Shown: positions 60,849-64,000 of the stretch, piece by piece
Layout of the letters: each line of letters opens with the position of its first letter
Numbering within the stretch: position 1 is the stretch's first letter
Source: Aspergillus flavus
Taxonomy: Eukaryota > Ascomycota > Eurotiomycetes > Eurotiales > Aspergillaceae
Assembly (NCBI RefSeq): GCF_009017415.1
Contig: NC_092407.1
Coordinates: forward strand, 3,038,001 to 3,102,000
DNA: 64,000 nucleotides
Direction: 5' to 3'
Made by a program: the position numbers and the translations under genes
Notes under the pieces: model-generated
Told to the model about the DNA's origin: nothing
What the model saw: the letters and a program-made list of their open reading frames with translations, nothing else
Database searches by the model: none

Positions 60849-61289
60849 GTTGGACAATTGCAGTTATGGGGTTAGTCAATTGAAACAGGCGTAGTTTATT
60901 AGCTCTATTGGATGAGATTTTCCTTCCTTTATTCTCTAGGGCTAGAAGTGTTGCCAGTAGGAATGACATAATTAGGGCTCGGATCTGAACGGTGACATCA
61001 TAGGGTTTCTGCATCATGATGATTAAATTTATTTGAATTGAATTGAATTGAATTTACATGTTCGGGTGATCGACAAATCTTGAATTCCTCCCGAAAGCTT
61101 AGATCTCGACTCGAAATATGTGTGATTGGGTTCATCGGAAAAGCCCAGGGATTTGAAGCAGGCGCAAGGCCTCGTTGGTCTCTATCCTTGTTCCGGGAGA
61201 GTATTTAAATGATTATAACAGCTCAGGCATTGGCCCCACCATCGACTGGCTCCCACAAGGACGAGTCCAATTACAAGATGGAAAGAGTT
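60849..61289. other. intergenic region with a short pentanucleotide repeat
   Basis: No gene seen. Four TTGAA units lie at 61033-61052. Confidence 0.5.
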
Positions 61290-61649
61290 CGAACTTACGG
61301 ACACACCGCATTGCCGCGAGTATTACTGGGCCCGGCCTCGTAGGCGGCAGCTTCGGTCAGCCTGATAATGGCAAACTTGCTCATGCAGCATGGTCCCAAC
61401 AGTGGGGCGCCCTTGATGCCGTACAAGCTGGAAACATTGACAATGCTGCAGGATGGTGCTAGATATCCAAGAACATTAAGCACACCAATCACGTAGTGTT
61501 GATGATTAGATCGTATTCGTCGTCGGGGGTTTGTCAAATCTAGTGTGATCCCATCACCCGGCCACAAGTACCTGCGATGTTGGCGCTAAATCCATGCATG
61601 ACGCATCACCGGTCGCTGCAAAGACTTTGTTGGCTAGGGAAGCTGCCAT
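61290..61649 (-). pseudogene. decayed short-chain dehydrogenase/reductase (SDR)
   Basis: Reading minus strand from an ATG at 61647-61649: MAASLANKVFAATGDASCMD matches the usual SDR start, but the NAD-binding TGGxxGxG has lost glycines (Asp, Cys and Asp instead). The text then breaks at an in-frame TGA near 61558. Other frames give NIAGTCGR, PDDEYDLIIN and, after another frame change, VIGVLNVLGYLAPSCSIVNVSSLYGIKGAPLLGPC, then MSKFAIIRLTEAAAYE with the NAVCP block ending at a stop near 61297. The catalytic Tyr of YxxxK appears as Cys-Met-Ser-Lys. There is no C-terminal third, so the gene is not functional. Confidence 0.8.
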
Positions 61650-62191
61650 TTTGGAACGTTGAACGGATATGATATCTGCTGATGTGTGAGTGGGCAAACC
61701 ATCCCCATGGCTGGGGTGTGTCAGCTCTTTCAAAAGCCTTCAGTGAAGATGTCCACGGATACCGGATGTTCGCCCCTTTACTTATATCACCCATATATGT
61801 GCCAACAAGCCGGAGTATAATATATTTTACGATGGGAGTTGGCATTGGTTAAATTGTCCCTTTGCAGTATTACATGTTAGTCGAACAAATAATCCGCTGC
61901 AAGATGATACCTTAGTCTCTACACTATGTCGTATTCAGCGTGTTGCTATCCTCTATAAACTTTTGTCATGATTCAACCTCCAGCGATAACACCGAGACCC
62001 GCCTTAGTCGCTGTAAATCACATATTACTACGGTTCGAGACAAGTGGTCCCTAATCAGAACACAACGACATATTTTATGGGGCTTTATGAACATGGCCAT
62101 CTATACGGAAGCTGGCTTAGAGAGATACAGGAACACGGGCCATTTGCAGTATAAACACATGAACAAGATGAAAGACATTGCCGCACTCACG
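61650..62191. other. intergenic region, no gene seen
   Basis: About 540 bp between the SDR relic and the enoyl-CoA hydratase gene; AT-rich. Confidence 0.5.
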
Positions 62192-63111
62192 TCATAGCTT
62201 TGTCTTTCCAGGAAGAAACGTAGACCGACCATAAACATGGCTGATCTGCTGCACGGCCCTGGTCATCTCGCCGTTAAGTTCGGATCGGAGAAGTGCATAC
62301 ACGCTATATGAAGGGCTCTGGTGTCACTAGAGGTACTCTAATTCAAGGGGGTAATAAGTGTGACTTACCCAGCTTTGGCCTTTGGCGCCCACTTGGCTGC
62401 CAACGCAAAAGCGACCGCCAACATGTCATCTGGCTGGGCAATGAAATCGACCAGGCCATCCCGTAAGGCCTCTTCGCCGGTAAAGCGGTGACCCTCAAGG
62501 AGTACCTTTCGCGCAATCTGCGGGCGCAGCTTTAACCGAGGAAGGACTCCGACGCCGGGGAAGTACATCCCTAGGTCTACGGGAGGCATTGAAATGAACC
62601 CTCGTTGCGAGTTCATTACACGGTAGTCGTGCGCAAATGCCACCGGGCAACCTCCGCCAAAGGTATGGCCGGTAAGGAGCGCGATGGTTGGAAAGGGGAA
62701 ATCCAGGATAGTATGCAATAGCTACACATCGTCCAGGACGTCAGTGGCTTGTCTCAACGGGTAGTATCGAGTCACTTACTGGGTAGAAGCCCTCAGTGGT
62801 TGCATGGGGGTTTTGTTCGGCCTCATCCAGATCCAGACCCTAAGGAGGAACCATTAGCTTCATGGTCTATCGTCATCTATTGGATTCTGTACCGTGCAAA
62901 AGTATTTAGCGTTGTTCCCTCTGGTAATAACAGCGCCTTCGGAGTTGGAGCCCAGCGTTTGACGCACAGTATTGAAGGCACGAATCAGCTCCTGGCAAAA
63001 TTTGGCCGTCAATCGATTCTCAGCACCGAGCTCCATGGTGATCATGAAGACACAACCTCGTCGTTCGAGGTTGAGATTCTCAAAACGCCCCACTGCCTGG
63101 AATTCCGTCAT
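62192..63111 (-). CDS. enoyl-CoA hydratase/isomerase family protein, probably peroxisomal
   Basis: 247 aa in four minus-strand exons: 62893-63111, 62780-62839, 62369-62721 and 62192-62303. Crotonase fold: the N-terminal strand ends in VFMITMELGAENRLTAKFCQELIRAF. NAKYFCTGLDLDE is formed across intron 1. The oxyanion-hole region is TIALLTGHTFGGGCPVAFAHDYRVM, then GFISMPPVDLGMYFPGVGV. The acyl-CoA-processing Glu of classic hydratases is not obvious (Pro-Pro-Val-Asp-Leu-Gly instead), so it may be a delta3,delta2-enoyl-CoA isomerase, as in yeast Eci1 relatives. The C-terminus is GKTKL; TKL resembles a weak PTS1 peroxisomal signal. Divergent from an acyl-CoA oxidase gene. Confidence 0.9.
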
Positions 63112-63597
63112 GGCCGACTATTTCTTTCGTATACTGAGAAGATACAAATCAAAATAAATTTGAAAAAATGAAAGACAAACTAGCAGGAAAAAGAACCCAT
63201 ATAAGAAACTCAGCTCTGTGGAGAGCCCTACATATGCCAGCGGTTATACTGCATAATAAAATGGCTTTATGTGGATGAAGTGCGGGGGAGGCTACTAAGA
63301 TGCAGATCGGGGTTATAGAATTCAACTAAATGCATGAAGCCGAGCAACCTAGGCTCGTCCATTAAGGCGAACATCGTGAGAGACGCGGGGAAGAGCCAAT
63401 GCCGAGAAACATAGCAGTTTCATCAAGAGTCGAAAAGCTGTTCCACCGACACCATTTACCAATGAATAACCATGACGCGAAAAGCACCACCCGCCCTTGG
63501 TAAGGGGCTTTATGATAGGAGGAATTCTTTTGTCTATTCTATCTTCACTCGCAATAATTTCCAACCTGCCATCAGGACCGTGTCCCCCTTGAGCAAC
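63112..63597. promoter_or_regulatory. divergent promoter of two fatty-acid beta-oxidation genes
   Basis: 486 bp between the enoyl-CoA hydratase/isomerase (minus) and the acyl-CoA oxidase (plus). CCTAGGCTCG lies near 63349. FarA/FarB-type control would be expected for such genes, but I did not identify a certain site. Confidence 0.4.
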
Positions 63598-64000
63598 ATG
63601 TCCGACTTCACAGATCATCTGCGGCCCAGCCAGCCAAATGGCCCGGAAATTCTAGCCAGGAAACGAACCCAGACTCATATTCCCGTCGACGAATTGGCAC
63701 ATCACTTACTGGCCCAGGATGGGTATCTTGAACGCCAAGCTCGAATTCTGCGCATCGTGGAGCAGGAACCGCTCTTTGATAAGAAGCGCCAGGCAAACCT
63801 ATCGCGAGAGGATCTCTTTAAGCTTGCATTGGCACGAGCAAAGCTGTTGCGCCGCCTCGTCGATAAGCATGGGTGGGACATTGACGATTATAAGATGGCC
63901 GAGACTTTAGTTGACGACGTGTCGCCCTACTATCTTCATCTGCACATGTTTATCACCACCATCCGCGAGCAGGCCAGTGATGCCCAGCAGGCCTACTGGT
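63598..64000 (+). CDS. acyl-CoA oxidase, N-terminal part (3' end outside window)
   Basis: Open frame from ATG 63598 to the window end, 134 residues visible, no intron so far. The text matches the helical N-terminal domain of peroxisomal acyl-CoA oxidases: LRPSQPNGPEILARKR, VDELAHHLLAQDGYLERQARILRIVEQEPLFDKK, LSREDLFKLALARAKLLRRLVDKHGW and YYLHLHMFITTIREQ. This enzyme does the first step of peroxisomal beta-oxidation, making trans-2-enoyl-CoA and H2O2. Its divergent neighbour acts on enoyl-CoA, so the two would work in the same pathway. FAD-binding and catalytic parts lie off the right edge. Confidence 0.87.
   Translation, partial: MSDFTDHLRPSQPNGPEILARKRTQTHIPVDELAHHLLAQDGYLERQARILRIVEQEPLFDKKRQANLSREDLFKLALARAKLLRRLVDKHGWDIDDYKMAETLVDDVSPYYLHLHMFITTIREQASDAQQAYW

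Overview
The window looks like nuclear DNA of a filamentous ascomycete, most probably an Aspergillus- or Penicillium-like Eurotiomycete. Genes are compact and mostly split by introns of about 47-115 bp with GT..AG ends and CTAAC/CTAAT-type branch sites. They sit on both strands in non-operonic order, and the protein families are typical of moulds (a chitin synthase activator, Zn2Cys6 and C2H2 regulators, GH28 pectinase, BBE-type oxidases, STAND/WD40 relics). Species cannot be fixed from sequence reading alone. All gene models below were spliced by hand, and every multi-exon model was checked for reading-frame continuity.

Left part (1-17.6 kb), mostly housekeeping: the 3' part of a Dal5-type MFS permease; an F-box protein; the mitochondrial complex III assembly factor Cbp4; a Skt5/Chs4-type chitin synthase activator ending in a CaaX box; a LigB/DODA extradiol dioxygenase with an N-terminal membrane anchor; a divergent pair of mitochondrial genes (complex I 10.5 kDa/B8 subunit and mitochondrial pyruvate carrier 2); and a secreted GH28 exopolygalacturonase.

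Middle part (17.8-36.4 kb), catabolic or detoxification genes: a regulator with two C2H2-type fingers plus a Zn2Cys6 cluster; a Baeyer-Villiger monooxygenase; a phenol 2-monooxygenase-like flavoprotein; a DHA1-type MFS exporter; a secreted intradiol dioxygenase; and a hexose-transporter-like MFS protein. Together they could oxidise an aromatic ketone or phenol stepwise to ring cleavage. That pathway is an inference from gene families.

Then comes about 4 kb with no convincing gene, followed by a decayed WD40 domain of a NACHT/STAND (NLR-like) gene with stops and frameshifts, and a cyanovirin-N homologue.

The most interesting region is 46.3-59.7 kb: a second phenol 2-monooxygenase-like flavoprotein, a catechol-type O-methyltransferase, two tandem diverged paralogues with a permuted ATP-grasp signature, a secreted berberine-bridge-type FAD oxidase and a seven-helix rhodopsin-like membrane protein. 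Two pairs share divergent promoters. There is no PKS, NRPS, terpene synthase or DMATS, so this may be a small-molecule cluster in which ATP-grasp ligases replace the usual backbone enzyme.

The right end (60-64 kb) has an acidic nuclear-type DUF5872 protein, a decayed short-chain dehydrogenase, and a divergent beta-oxidation pair: an enoyl-CoA hydratase/isomerase with a PTS1-like end and an acyl-CoA oxidase cut by the window end. No rRNA, tRNA, CRISPR array or intact transposon was found.
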